A program made the translations under genes and the position numbers. 64,000 bases of DNA. Origin: Rhyzopertha dominica. Its lineage: Eukaryota > Arthropoda > Insecta > Coleoptera > Bostrichidae. The stretch spans positions 16,678,001 through 16,742,000 of the forward strand of contig QCXZ01000001.1 of assembly GCA_025024175.1 (NCBI GenBank), written 5' to 3'. This document shows positions 10,441 to 22,880 of this stretch, piece by piece; the first letter of the stretch is position 1, and every line of letters begins with the position of its first letter. Under the pieces are notes generated by a model, which was given only the letters and a program-made list of their open reading frames with translations, made no database searches and had not been told where the DNA came from.

Positions 10441-10970
10441 ACAGACGTGGATATGTTTTAGGGAATGGGATGGAGTCCAGGAACGCTTTGAATTGGTATT
10501 CGGAAGTATTTTAACATGTATGTAATTCTGTTCGATTTGGCGCATTATTAAATCGGTGTTGCATTTTTATTCAAAGCCCTAGTTTAAACAGTTTTACAGT
10601 TTTTAAGAATTTATTACCGAAATAAGCTTTTTTTCGGACTCGTATACATCAATCATTCTTTCCATTAAACTCTTTGCAGCTGTGTGCATTTAGCCTGAAA
10701 TAACCTTTGGTCAGAACCACTTTATTTTAACTTCCACAACAATAAAACAAAAACGCGCTCTGTGGATTCGTTCCGATGGAATTCTGTTTGCATTCTGCAA
10801 ACACCAACAATCGTCCAGTATTTATTGATCAAATACGATAACATTTATGCTTACTGTATATAGCTAAAGTAGTAGTTAGTTGGTTGATGGTGACCGTCGT
10901 TTGCCGGTTGCTTCCCAAAACCAGAAAGTTAGACTACTGTTATAGTGTTTACAATATATATATTTTAAAT
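10441..10970. other. Anonymous spacer
   Basis: AT-rich sequence without recognisable features. Confidence 0.4.
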
Positions 10971-12701
10971 ACAAGGTTTCTATAAATGATTCGGCAACGT
11001 GGGCGGCGTTGATTTCTGAATTATTTGTGCCGCCTTTTTATAACTGTTGCCAAGCTACAATATGCACGGCTATGACAGCATCAATGAGCACGATAGAACT
11101 GAAGGTTGCAGATCAAGTACCAGTCACGAACTTGAGAGCTTTATAAAGATTTTCCAAATTTGCGGTTCTAATTTTCTTTCAAAAATAGGAAATAACAATA
11201 ATAATTGGCATAGTAGGCGTGGGATAACCTTTGCAGTCTACAGCATTGCACGGTGGAAGCTTTGTATAGTGCAGCTAACGCTAATACCACTTAGTGCACT
11301 TAGTTTGTAAATATTACCATTACGGCAGGCTAAAAACATCTTTTAGTTCATCATAGTACAACTACTTAACAGGCTTACTATAGCTACCACCTCACAAATA
11401 TGATACATAATCAAAGTCATACGAAACCGTGTCAGACCTGTGGCAGTATCCGCTTCATAAAGGCGATAATCCTAGCGTCGGCCCGTTTTCTTATACAAGT
11501 TTTTTGCTTAATACCAGCTCGGCTATTTAAACATACGACAAGCATCTTTTGAAGTGGCTGCACATCCTCGGGGTGCGTTAAATTTGTTTACTAATTTAAT
11601 AAACCTGGTGCTCAGGTAAGTTGCAGGTTGGGTGTAGGCATGTAATACTATTGTATGTTTTTTTCTATTATGTTCAGTTGCTTCAATAAACGCTACACCG
11701 ATACGTCTTCCTGTGAAAACCCCTAACTCCGTTACAGGCTTTAGCTCCGAAATGTAAGCTTTCTGCAAACTTAAGCTGACCAACCGCCTGGATTCAGCCC
11801 GGACAGGTTTGTATTTTTGTTCATCAGTCCGTATTTAATATGGCATCCGGATTTGTCCAGATTTTAAAAATTTTGTTTGGATTTATCCGTTTTTTTAGGG
11901 TCTGGCTAAAAAGTGTGCAAAATGTGTGCACAACATGGTATTTTACTTTTTCAGTGTTGTCAGTCTTCTCATGCTTGACATTTCAGACAGTCAGGCGTTG
12001 CTAACTTCATAGTTTCATCTGCCACAGTCAGTCATAGGCATCTCATCTATTATGCAGATGGCTAATTGTTAGGGCATGCGCGAGAAAATATTGTAACGAC
12101 CCGTAAGTCGCCATATTGTTCGTTCGTAGGGCAGCGAGTCTGCGCAGTAATTCCCTGGTTTGACAAAGTGAAGGCGATTGGTGAGATGTGCGGCAGGTCC
12201 TGTTGTTTGTTGTGACGTTGTCATGACGTTTCCGTTTTATAATCTCTACTGCGCATGCGTCTGACTCTATCTGTCCCAGGATCATTTATCACAAAATCTT
12301 ATTAGTATTACATTAAACTTCTAGGTACTAGTTCTGTGGTNTCAGCGCGCAATTGCGTAGCCGGCATAACCTAATACCTGACCATTCATTCCTCTTTACT
12401 CTTTACTTTAGCCTATATTACAAATAGCACCACGGAGGCGGCCGGATTTCCCGTTTTGGAAAGTTGGTCACCTTATGCAAACTTAAAGTTGATTATTGCA
12501 CAAAACGCTACAGTATGTTGAAAATACACACTCCCACTCGTTTTCTCATATTAAAGTATATAAAATAATTCAAGAACCGACAGATGACAAATATACATCA
12601 AAGCTATATTTGTGTTCACTTTACTGAGAGGTGGCAAACTGATTTAACCGATAACTTCCATAAGCACCCCGACTGCATGAATCATTTATAGAAACCCTGT
12701 A
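10971..12701 (+). mobile_element. Family A element, copy 2, split by two insertions
   Basis: The left end acaaggtttctataaatgat (10971) and right end atcatttatagaaaccctgt (to 12701) are the family A inverted ends. Family sequence runs 10971-11131, resumes at ~11742-11774 (ctttagctccgaaatgtaag), and resumes again at 12476-12701. So ~610 bp (about 11132-11741) and ~700 bp (11775-12475) are foreign. The order of events is family A first, then two later insertions. The first insert shows no clear ends beyond gcttta near both edges. It contains an 87-codon frame at 11047-11310 of no recognisable kind. Confidence 0.7.
11775..12475. mobile_element. ~700-bp DNA element nested in family A copy 2
   Basis: The direct repeat tgcaaacttaa flanks the insert (11764-11774 and 12476-12486). 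Insert ends are imperfect inverted repeats: gctgaccaaccgcctgg on the left, and ggaaagttggtcac (complement gtgaccaactttcc) on the right, plus matched ccgga motifs further in. No transposase frame is recognisable, and an 80-codon minus frame at 12043-12285 is unassigned. The end style suggests a non-autonomous DNA transposon (hAT is possible). The 11-bp duplication is longer than the hAT norm of 8, so the superfamily is open. Confidence 0.6.
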
Positions 12702-12960
12702 TTAGCTACACGCGATAACATACTATCCCGTCTTGTGACAATAGTGTTAGTTGTCTGTGTACAGATTAAAACTGATATTTGACGGAAATACCGCTTGCGA
12801 ATTGTAAGCTCTAATTTACTAGCNNGCGTCCCTTATGCTTAATACGAAGATTGGCTGTAACCAAAAGTTCGTTTTAATAACGCNGCGCCTCTAGGAATTG
12901 ATCGGTTTTCTAAATAAACTTTGTAAACGTCTATCCGTCAATCTTACAACAATCTGAATT
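12702..12960. other. Anonymous spacer with Ns
   Basis: Nothing recognised; ambiguous bases at 12824-12825 and 12884. Confidence 0.4.
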
Positions 12961-12970
12961 CTTATTTCAG

Positions 12971-13560
12971 TTGATACACCCAGTGCCTGTGAGATTGTGA
13001 AATATTTTCTTCAATCAACATATCTGTGTCGAGAAGCGAAAGTTCATTAAGTCTGTCTTCCATTCCTACGAAACAAAGGAAAATGTGCGACACTGTGACA
13101 AATATAAATAGATCGCTATAAGGATATCCACCTAAAGTAATAGGGTGGAAACACATCAACCATGTTGAAAAAGTGGTTGAAGATCGACATACTGGAGATC
13201 CATGCAAGTAAGTTCGTGGTTTATAAAGCTATCTGAAATAAACCATCAATTTTCTGCCCTTCTTTTGCAGGTGTCCGCGCGAGCATGTTTCAACTATACC
13301 TACCGCCTAATATGAGAATGGAAATGATCCTGATAATAAATTACTTCCTTGCCAAGGCCAAACAAAAATTTTTTTTGAAAGGAATGATCGACTTTCACTT
13401 CCACAAAAACTAGACGAAGCATATGTGTGATGAAGATTGAAATATGAAATAAGATACTAGTATATTTCCATCGCCATGTCGAAGTTGACGCCGACAAACT
13501 CAGATTTCAATCACTGTTTGGAGCAACTAAAAATATTTTGTCGTCTAGAATGTATAAATT
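12971..13560 (+). pseudogene. Unrecognised two-exon-like coding remnant
   Basis: 12971 follows a good acceptor (attcttatttcag). The segment reads DTPSACEIVKYFLQSTYLCR early. In another frame near its end it reads KVIGWKHINHVEKVVEDRHT then GDPCK, and it stops at a strong donor, gtaagt (13208). A 63-bp intron-like gap ends in cttcttttgcag (13270), after which CPREHVSTI continues in phase with ..GDPCK. Frameshifts and stops follow (PPNMRMEMIL..; CLEQLKIFCRLECIN near 13520). The in-phase join across a short canonical intron suggests a duplicated, decayed host gene rather than a retrocopy. I do not recognise the family. Minus-strand frames over the same DNA (81 and 65 codons) are probably shadows. 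Confidence 0.4.
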
Positions 13561-14340
13561 GTTCTGCTTTTGATGGGAGGCGAATATTAGTTGGTTCTTA
13601 GTAAGAATGATTTGTAATGAAGATTTCCACAAGATGTGTGAATTCAGCACCAATGTACCTGTCAAAGAAGTCTATTATTCTCGTATAGTAAAGCAATATT
13701 TTCCATAAATCTTTTTGAGACGATTTTATAGCATCCCAGCGGAATACAAATACTTAAGTTCTTTCAAAAATATTTTAACGGTTTTTTCTGAACAAAAACG
13801 AAGTACCTATGTTAAAAATGGGCAGAGTTTAGAATACAAAGAGAAGACCCTCATATGAATAAAAATGCCAAATCCGTAGCAGTCGCTCTACTCCTGGTTC
13901 ACAGGATAAGAACCTCAAAATTCTTCAAAAATGTCAATTTTCCTTTGACTACAGGCTAAATATACTCCTTTCTTATTTGTCTATTCGATGTCGAAACAGG
14001 AACTATTCTCCATACCACTGCGAAACCCTGAGAGCTCCTCGAACACGAATAAATTCAAAGCCAAGTATGTCATCCATCAAGTTCGGCAGGTTGAAAAAAC
14101 TTGGTAGTTGGCCGTGTTCAAATTGAAAGTATTATCCGTCCGCAGTGTTGGTCGAGATTATAAACATTACCAATTTTAAATTATCAGCGCACAAAAAAAG
14201 AATTGTGATTTCAAAGCTCCTCCAAGTGACATTTTCGCGGAGAAACGGATTTCCACATAACATCGCCAACCCTGCAAAGAATGCTTCATACCAAAGAAAA
14301 ATCCCTATAAATGGTAAGAATGTGGAGAATTAAAAAAATG
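13561..14340. other. Possible downstream continuation of the coding-like remnant
   Basis: Composition is similar to the preceding segment and short open stretches occur in changing frames, but no domain or splice structure can be followed. Confidence 0.25.
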
Positions 14341-14351
14341 CCTTAGTTAGT

Positions 14352-14386
14352 ATTCGTAGTAGAAGTAGAAGTAGAAGTAGAAGAGC
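14352..14386. repeat. GTAGAA microsatellite
   Basis: About four to five tandem copies of gtagaa/agtaga. Confidence 0.8.
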
Positions 14387-14587
14387 GTGAGAGTAATACT
14401 TTTTTGTAATTTCAGCTATTTTTTTATTGCTAATTGCAGTATTCTGTTATATAAAATAAAAAATATACCTATATATTGAGAATCCACGCTCATTTTGAAA
14501 ACATGTAATTTGCACAATAAAAAATTTCTATTCCCATGCTAATAATGGGTCTATAATTTTCAAAACGGGCGGTTGTGTATACAATGG

Positions 14588-14690
14588 CGCCCTAACTGCA
14601 GTCTGAATTGATCAGCTATAATGATAGCGAAATAGATCTACCTGCATTTGGTTGCGGTGCAGACAGCATAGCATAGACATGCATTTTAAA
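14588..14690 (+). repeat. Family I dispersed repeat, copy 1
   Basis: gatagcgaaatagatctacc .. ttggttgcggtgcagacagc then atagcatagacatgcatttt matches 28530-28606 at nearly every position, and partly 49167-49222 and (inverted) 19065-19150. Non-coding. It could be a SINE or a miniature DNA element. Confidence 0.7.
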
Positions 14691-15833
14691 AATAACGAAG
14701 CTTCAAAGATTTTTCAAAAGGAAACATTTTTTGCTTCTCTTATATATTCGCTTGATCTTTCACTGAAGTTCATTTGAACATAATTACACATCGCTCACGA
14801 TAAAACAACAAATGTATGTAACAATAATTGGAATAAAATGATGAATAAACGAAAGTAAAATCAAATCACTAAGAAAGGATGAACGTATTCGCACAAAATT
14901 TAAATTCGAACGAGCGGAATAACATACATACATGTAATATAACGCAATAACCTTAACTAGCAGCTACAAATTTTGGCAACCAAACACTAATATGGAATAA
15001 ATTAAACACCCAACAAGACAATTTAGCAGAAATTGTTGGAGCTTGAGCTGATTTTTCTTTCAAACCTAATCTACAAAGACATGACTAAGTTGAACCTAAT
15101 TATCGTAAGACTAACCCTTTAATTAATCGAGCCACTTCGCGAAGCGGTAGGGATGTACTGCTGCCCCGAAATTTATGTTAATTACATCAAGACAACCATG
15201 CGAATCTACAATTTTGATGTGATTTGCTCACCTTAACATATACTTCTACTCAGCTAGTTTTATCTTACAAGCTTGACAAACCTGCTCGTGTAAAACATGA
15301 AGAACATAAACGTGGCCAAAATTCAGAAAAGCTTTTTTTATTAACACGCACTGAGAGAAATGGGTTATTAGATATAAAAGAAAAGCTTAATGAATTACAA
15401 CTTGTAGCTTTAAAATAGGCGCCAAAAACAACTACCATTATTCAATGCAACTACAGAATATTATACTAAGAACTTCAATGCATAATATTTAAAGTGTTTA
15501 GGTATAATAGTCAAGAAATAGTATCATTTAAAACTACATATTTTTAGTTTTCAAGTACTCGTAAAAACAACATTCCTGGTAGTTTAAGATATTCAACATG
15601 TAGTGGTATGCATTACAACTACACATTCTTTTATTTTAAAGTATTGCAGTTGCACAAATTATAATTTTAAATGTTAATTATAATCATCATGTAGTAGTAT
15701 AATTTACTACTACAAGTTTGTTTTTTAAAAAAACATAGTTATATACCTACTATAATATAGGCTATTATTTTGAACCTACGATGGGTTATAAATTGGGACT
15801 CATTTACATAAAAAGATAATATAATTGTATTAT
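14691..15833. other. Spacer with diffuse inverted similarity to 17.8-18.1 kb
   Basis: cgcactgagagaaatg (15347-15362) recurs inverted at 18099-18114 (catttctctcagtgcg), and atattcaacatgtag (15589) resembles atattcagcatgtaa (17867). These may be opposite ends of one ~2.8-kb decayed element. The 64-codon plus frame at 15224-15418 has no recognisable domain. Confidence 0.35.
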
Positions 15834-16096
15834 TAAAAGTTGAGATTAGTCTTGCTCGTTTTACTACATAATTGTCTAAACAATTGAAGCATTTTTGCTA
15901 TCGTGACACCAGGTATTCGATCTCCTCTTTAAAGAACTTTGCTATCAACAAGGTACGTTTTAGTAGGCTTACCTGACTTCGCTGGAAACAAAGTTCTTTG
16001 AGGAGGTGATCGAAAATTTGTTGGTACAATACAACAAATTTAATGCCTCAGTTGTTTGGCAATTTTATATAGACGAGTAATAGCACTCAACTTTTA
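15834..16096. mobile_element. Foldback miniature element, ~110-bp arms
   Basis: Left arm 15834-15945 (aaaagttgagattagtcttg ... ctttaaagaactttg) pairs with right arm 15989-16096 (caaagttctttgaggaggtg ... cactcaactttt), with moderate divergence. The ~43-bp loop contains ggtacgttttagtaggc. The ATT-rich flanks hide any target duplication. Confidence 0.75.
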
Positions 16097-17602
16097 ATAA
16101 TAAATTTATTTTTTATGCAAATAGATCTTATTTCTATAATCCGTAGCAGATTGAAAAAAGAAAAACGACTTTCATATTAATATTAAACGCCATATCGCGT
16201 ATACCAAACAGCAACGTTCTGAAAATATCTAAAGCACACGCACCGATATCACAAATATTTAAGAATGTTATAATTGCAACACTAGTAATTGACAAAAAAT
16301 GGCATCTTGTAGAGGTATATTAATGAATTAATTATGAATTTAACATTCCGTAAAAACACTGAAAAGACAACTAAATATAATCCATGTGCAGAAATTGGGT
16401 TTCTCCGGGTGTCGCGCCTTGTTGGAATATAGTATGTTGCTCCTTGCTGTTCAGAAAATATTACACATACATATTTGCCTCGACAGTTCAAAAACCGCTG
16501 ACGCCCAATTCTGTAGGCAAATCATTGGTTTTAAAGAAGAAAAATAAAGAAACTTCTTTTCTTTACCTCCGGACTATGTTGCAGCTCCTGTCTAACAATA
16601 ACCTGGACTAACAAGCGTCGATTTAATATTTTGTGTAGTTTGTAACATTGTAATATTTTTAAAAGTGGCACCAAAACCTAAAAAAAAAATAATATTGCTT
16701 AAAATGAGAAACAACCGAAGAGTCTAAAAGTTAGTGAAGTTTCTTCATATTATAACTTTGTCTGTTTAAAACTTTTTTAAATTTTATTTAGATATATGCT
16801 TGCCTNACTGACTATTTTTTAACTAAAGTACTTAAAATATGTAATTAATGCCTTCCTACCTACATTACCCTCAAAATATATTTTAATTATATTTTTGATT
16901 AATCCATTATAACATAGTTTTTTAAGTTAAATGATTTGGAAAGAGCCTTCACTCATTGTGGAACGTTTTCAAACAATTAAGTAGCTTGGACTGATAGTTT
17001 CGAAGCTAATTAATTATGATTAATTTTTCGACTAACTAATTCATCAAAGCAACAAATACTTATGATCCATGCCTTATATATCGTAAATCAGGCACCTAAA
17101 GTGGCTCTCACTGATAGGTATTATAGATATCACAATGAAAAACAGTTTTGATAACGCTTTCGTACTTGATCACGTGATAACCACGTGTAGTACAATCGCA
17201 AAATAGCAGAAGGCGATATTGGGATGATCATCTTTGAATATATTCGACATAGTCAACTAATTTATATGGGATGTTAGCATTACAATAATACTTTACTTTT
17301 CTAACTGACTAGTAGCACACAATTTGTTATTAAACTATAATGCTGTAATAATGCTATTTAGACGGCATGGCAGCATTTTTAGGAGCACGAGCACACATCT
17401 GTTGACAAACATGTATTGAAACTTGTACTTACCTTCGAATGGATTAACGAGGTTTTCCAAATTCCAAAGCTTTAATTTGCTTTCTATTTTCAACAATATT
17501 TTTTCTTTTTTTCATATCAAAGTTCGTTTGGTGACTACGAAACCACGCTCCACGCGGCACTTGCACTGAACTGCCAAACGCCATTACGCTTTTAAAACTA
17601 GC
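16097..17602. other. Anonymous AT-rich spacer
   Basis: No supported gene. A minus-strand 67-codon frame (17444-17647) is followed just after its stop by a donor-like gtaagt (plus acttac at 17427-17432). It overlaps the miniature element below, so I do not call an exon. N at 16806. Confidence 0.3.
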
Positions 17603-17793
17603 CAGTGTTGTCAACTTTCTATGCGGAATAGCACCGTATTTCATCATTGAATTACCGTATTTGAGTCTCCATTACGGTATCTAACTAGTAAATATTATAG
17701 CCTCTGTTTGCTCTGTTAAGGATAATGGTCATACATCGAACAATTGCTAAACATTGTACATGAATTCTAATTAGCGTATAGTTGGCAACGCTG
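17603..17793. mobile_element. Short element with hAT-like ends
   Basis: cagtgttgtcaactttctat at 17603 and gcgtatagttggcaacgctg ending at 17793 are imperfect inverted repeats (CAGYGTTGYCAACT...). Eight-bp flanks (aaactagc / cgaaaata) do not match, so either the duplication has decayed or this is only end similarity. Confidence 0.4.
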
Positions 17794-18882
17794 CGAAAAT
17801 ACATACTCTTGAGCTGTTAATACTACAACTACGTATTTAACATTTTAAAATATATAGCAGTAAAATATTCAGCATGTAAAATAACACGACGTAGTTGTAA
17901 ATACAATAACTACAAAAATTCTGTTCTTAAAACACACATTTCAAAATATAACATAATGTTCTAAAGGGTCAGTAGTACTAACTAATAATTTTGTATACAT
18001 AAAGAGCTATATATACAAGATACAGTAAATATTGCAGTTAGGGTTATCACGTAAAGTTTTGTAAAAACAACTTAGTAGGAGTAAACATGTAGTACTACAT
18101 TTCTCTCAGTGCGCTGTGTCTTTCAATGCAAGGTTTCTGAATCCCTAATGTAGGTCCAAGACAAATCTAATCTAAATCAGTTTTCTCACTCACTTTTATT
18201 TTACTTTATACTACGTTATATTAAGAGAAATGGAGGCTTCATATAAAGAACCTTAGCTCTTACTTGTCATCTGCCACTGGTTTACCTATCTAACACGTTT
18301 TAGCGAGCAGAATGGAGAAATCGACAAGTAAAAAATATCATAATTACAGCTCTCTTTTCACGAGCCCGGTCATGCGAACGCGGTTGTACTCACTACTAAC
18401 GACCGTCTAAACAAAATGCTACAACTCTTTGCTGTACCACTAATTTTAATGTCCTGTTGGAAACGAGATTTTGTACAAATATGCCGTTTTGGCACAGTTT
18501 ACATTTCTTTGCTGATATTCGTAAAGTTGCATTGCTTTTTCGGGGATGTAGAACAATAATACGATCGAACTGTCAAAAATTCTAAAGTCGTTTTTTTTTT
18601 ATTGCAATTGTTGGCTTCATATGACCCTACATGACTAAAATGCAAAGCACTGAAGCACTTCATGAGAGTCTCTTACACCTCAAACGTGGTAATTGTGAAA
18701 ATTGCTTATTGCTACTCTTGATATTTACGTTTGTCTATCGATAAAAATTAACGACAGCAATTGAAAAATGTAAACTGATGTTTGCAGAAGTTGTTGGCGA
18801 AATGTATATAAACCCGCAGAAGCAAGTGTCTAAAAGCGATAATTATATCATGTGTTTTAATTTAATATATAATATAAAGTAA
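17794..18882. other. Anonymous spacer
   Basis: 17810-18115 contains repeated actacaactac/gtagttgt motifs and the inverted partner of the 15.35 kb motif. The rest is featureless. Confidence 0.35.
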
Positions 18883-19150
18883 ATGGCAATACCATCTATA
18901 TCAGCTACAAACTGACATGACGACAAAGCCACATAGCTACCATAATGGGAAGTACTTCCTAGATGTAGTGATCTGTATTCTGCCCAATTAGCATGTTTCT
19001 GCATACGTTAGCTTGACAGTAGGCCCCCACGGCACTTTTTGCAAGCGGGCAAGAGCCGACATACATTAAAATGTATGTCTATGCTATGCTACAGCGCAAC
19101 AAACTACAGACAGATCTGTTTCGCTGTTGTTACAGCTCATTAGTGTAGTT
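18883..19150. repeat. Family I repeat, copy 2, internally inverted
   Basis: 18883-18955 matches 28446-28512 in direct orientation (gacaaagccac.tag). 19065-19150 (taaaatgtatgtctatgcta ... tttcgctgttgttacagctc) matches the rest of the 28.4 kb copy in inverse orientation. So either one copy has undergone an internal inversion or two partial copies lie head to head. Confidence 0.65.
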
Positions 19151-21270
19151 TAAGCCTAGTGCAGAAGCATATACATAACTAGTTTTGCTTATACACCAAA
19201 TCAATGGTACGATGTAAGTAATATTTTTATGAAGCAACGTACGTTATGTTAATGTCAAAGCGACTCGATGACTTTTTTTTAACTGAACACCCGTACCAAG
19301 AATTGCTGCTCTGAAGTTTTCCACCTCATCCTTATTCTTAAATTTAAACAAACTGTCGTTTTTGTAGTAAAAGTACCTGGATCCCTATTCAGACTGTTCG
19401 GCACATTTTCTACTTTTTTATATCACTTTTATTACCAATGACCCCCCTGGTCCTCCAGTAGATCTTTGGTTTTGGAACCATCGAAATCAACCTGTAAGAG
19501 AAAATAAGTGCGAAATCCAGCATTTCATACGTATTATTATTACCTCGTACTTTCAAAACAAGGTTGCTATTTAAAAACTACCAAAAGACAAACTTATGCT
19601 TACACTAATTCAACGACCAGCCATTTTCCTTACATTTAGTAAACAATGTGTACAGAGGCATTTAAGCTACAATACTTATAGTCCTATTACATAATATGTT
19701 ACCTCGAAATCGTTAACTACTTTGTCTACATGTAAATGGAAAACTCGCAGTTACAAAATTTTATTCATTCGCTTCTTTTACGACGTTCTCGCCTGAGGGT
19801 TCTTCGATATTTATATATCACTCGGTCGTAACCTACCGATATATAAATATTTGAGTTCGGTTCCCTGTGAGGAAATTTTATCAGTTCTGCTTGTAAAAAA
19901 TCCATTATTGCACTCTGTAAGAAAATGTTATCTCCCGCATCCATTCAAAATATATACCTAGCGCCACCGAGCTTAAATTTCGCACGAAATTGAAACGTTC
20001 TACCACCATCAGTTTCATACGCCTGAAAACCGAATTTTCACATATAACTTTTATATTATATCTTGGTCCAAACGGCGGAGGAGTCGCTATATATAAACTA
20101 TATTCTAAAGTGTGGAAAGGAGCGAGTACAATCCTCACTATATATATCTTCAGTTTTGTTGACTGAATGCTGCATAAATAGTATAAAAGCCTCTGGATGA
20201 TACAAATTTAAGTATACTTTAATAGCAGAATATTTTCGCTTTAGTAAGTTTTGCGCCGATTCCATACGCAGCTTTGTAACTGCACTATGCCCAAAATCAC
20301 ATACTAATATTCTGAAAAATGACTTACTTGTGTCGTCAAGTTTTTAATTGGTAACAGTAAATTTCTTGTTGTTATTAGAAATAAACTTTTGTTGCTCTAA
20401 CACTTATCAAATGCAAACAAATGTACAAAATGTACCGTGTTTGTTATCAACACTTCACTTGGTATCTCCGGTTCACGGAAAAAGCGACATGTAAACATGT
20501 GATCTCGCCATTTCGGTTTTCGTTTTTGATTTTTCGGTATATGCTGATGTCGTGAACAGTTGGATTTACAATGTACGGTAAATCAGCTTTATTCGGTAAT
20601 TTTTATTTTGTTACTATGAAGTATTTGCGTGACTGTTTGATTTATATATCTTAAGTAGATTATATAGATTATTTGATAGGTTAAGCTAGTCTAAAAGATC
20701 ACTTACACGTTGAACGCTGAAATAACTAAATTAAAATTTAAAAAGATCTTTATTTTCAGACGACTGAAGCAGAGCAGTACATTACCATGACAAAGATATG
20801 ACACTTAATCGATTCATATCATATCTTAAAAAATGTAGTAAGAGTAACGTGGGTTAGACCTGCTGGTACTATATGTTCCTTCCGACTGCAGTAAGCACTT
20901 CTTGAATATCTTGAATTAAGGGAGACAGTTCCAGAAATAGCAAAAACGTCGACCAGCATCTATAGACAAAAAGCTATCATCTGTAGATTCCAGTGAATCT
21001 AAAAGATTCAGAATGTACAGATGCTGGAATCCAAAATAATAACATTTTGTCCACTGATACTAATCGTGTTTTTGCTATTTTTTCAATTGTTGATGTTCAA
21101 CAATGGTTAGTCCAGCCTGAAGCAATACTTAAGTTAGCAAAAACGTACTTAGTAAAATACAACATTTCAATCAACAGTCGACTTTGTAAAAATACAACAT
21201 TCACAGTGGCAATTCTCGAACAAGTGATTCAAATTTGTTATCCGTATGTTTAATTAAAAACGATACGTTT
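19151..21270. other. Anonymous spacer
   Basis: Holds a small AT hairpin at 19807-19852 (cgatatttatatatc / gatatataaatattt). 20993-21253 is an 86-codon open frame directly before the transposase pseudogene; it may be its decayed N-terminal part, but I see no motif. Confidence 0.35.
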
Positions 21271-22098
21271 AACGGAGACTTTAATGATAGTGCGTATGGC
21301 GATAGACTTCGGAGTCAACAACAAGTTTGTCAATTGTGTAATAATATGTAACAGCCAAATAGACTTCCTATTGCACAATCTACTGTTAGTAAACTTGTTG
21401 CACGATTTAACAAAACAGGTGGTGTGTTTTTTTACTAGAAGGCAAAGAAAATCCGAACCTATCCCAGCATCATGTGACAATAAACAACGACGTATATAGT
21501 TAACTCTATTAAAAATTTAATCTTCATACAATACGGTTCATCCATGAACTTCAGGAGGACGATCCTGACCGACAACAACCTTACGAGGTGCTGGTGCTGA
21601 ATAGATGACGTGATGAAGACACTAACTTTTAAGAAATATTTTGTTTCCCTACAAAGCAACCTGTTTATTTATTTTCATTCAAATTTTTATTTCTATTTTT
21701 AAACAATTGTCGCTACTGGGCAGGGTAAAATCCACACTGAAATTATCACGCACGCAACGTCCTTAGACGCAGACATTATTGGTCAGCATATTATCGACCC
21801 CTTACCTCTTTGAAGATAATCTTATGCCAGACAGGTAATTATAATTTCTCACAAATTATTTGGTACCTGTACTGGCTGAGATAGAATGAATAGAACGGCC
21901 ATTCCAATTGTTAGGTTTGACGCCTGTGTGGTCATTAAAAAAGTACAGCATACGTAGCCTGTCCACACACACTGGCAGAATTACAAGCTTGTATCAGAGC
22001 TGAAATGCGGTTACCCCTCCCAGACGTTGTTCAGAGCAGTGAACGAAGTGTCGAAGTGTGACTTGTTATAAATGGACTGGAGTTTGAACATTTTGGTG
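21271..22098 (+). pseudogene. Tc1/mariner-type transposase pseudogene
   Basis: In broken frames the plus strand reads YGDRLRSQQQVCQL, then after one stop NRLPIAQSTVSKLVARFNKT and GGV (21348-21420). That is the helix-turn-helix arrangement of insect DDE transposases (..P.SQSTVSR.V..F.ETGSV). 21525-21600 reads IRFIHELQEDDPDRQQ, matching the IRLVHELNEDDPDRR segment that follows. 21770-21805 reads DIIGQHIIDPLPL, fitting the G.IGD.IIGP strand near the second catalytic Asp. 21970-22095 reads LAELQACIRAEM and later INGLEFEHF, matching the C-terminal R...C...NGG.FEHL. Order and spacing fit one transposase of roughly 300 residues with many stops, frameshifts and deletions. The catalytic D/E residues are not all recoverable. 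No terminal repeats were found. Confidence 0.78.
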
Positions 22099-22880
22099 TG
22101 TAAAATGTTTTCTTTTGCTAATTCTAAAGCTTGTTTATTCAATAAATGTGCAGACCAAAATCACTTGATGACGTATCTTGCTTTATTTGCGAACTTTATC
22201 TTAATACACATGTTGAATAACCATTTTTCGTATTGTACCTGTTACATTTTTATGCCAAATGACGTAATGGTTGACTAGATAATAAGGGCTGAAATTATAC
22301 AAAAATTCATATGATTCTATGTAAAGAAGTGGCGTCATATCTTCGTCATAGTAACAAACTGCTTTGTTACAGTCATCTCAAAATAAATCTCTTCAAATCT
22401 AAGATTACCTGTTCAAGCGTTTTTTCCAATTCTTGCAAATAGCCCTTATTTTGGATTTCATTTTTGTTTATTGTTATTGCAGACAAGTACATAATAAGTT
22501 CCTTCTATGCTCAAATCCCATTTTCGTATCATGTAATGCTATTACGACGATAAAGAAAAGAAGGAAGCATAAAAAATGAACTATAAACCATATATAATAA
22601 TCTACTTTCTAAAAAGTACCACAAGAATACTACTATTTTTTGCAAAACACAATTTATTGTTGGAATGCTTAATTTTGTGTTAAGGGAACAAGCAAAAAAC
22701 TGCAAGTAATGAATGTTTTTGTATAAAGCGCACCTTACAATTTTGTTAAGAATTCTGCGACCACCGCAACATACTTGTAAAGAGATATGCATGCCTAAAT
22801 GACACTAAACATTGTAACAAAACGAGAGCATCATCGAATGATTCTATAGGACTAAACACCCAAGAGCCATCTAAATTATA
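22099..22880. other. Anonymous spacer
   Basis: AT-rich. The 87-codon minus frame at 22529-22792 has no recognisable domain. Confidence 0.35.
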
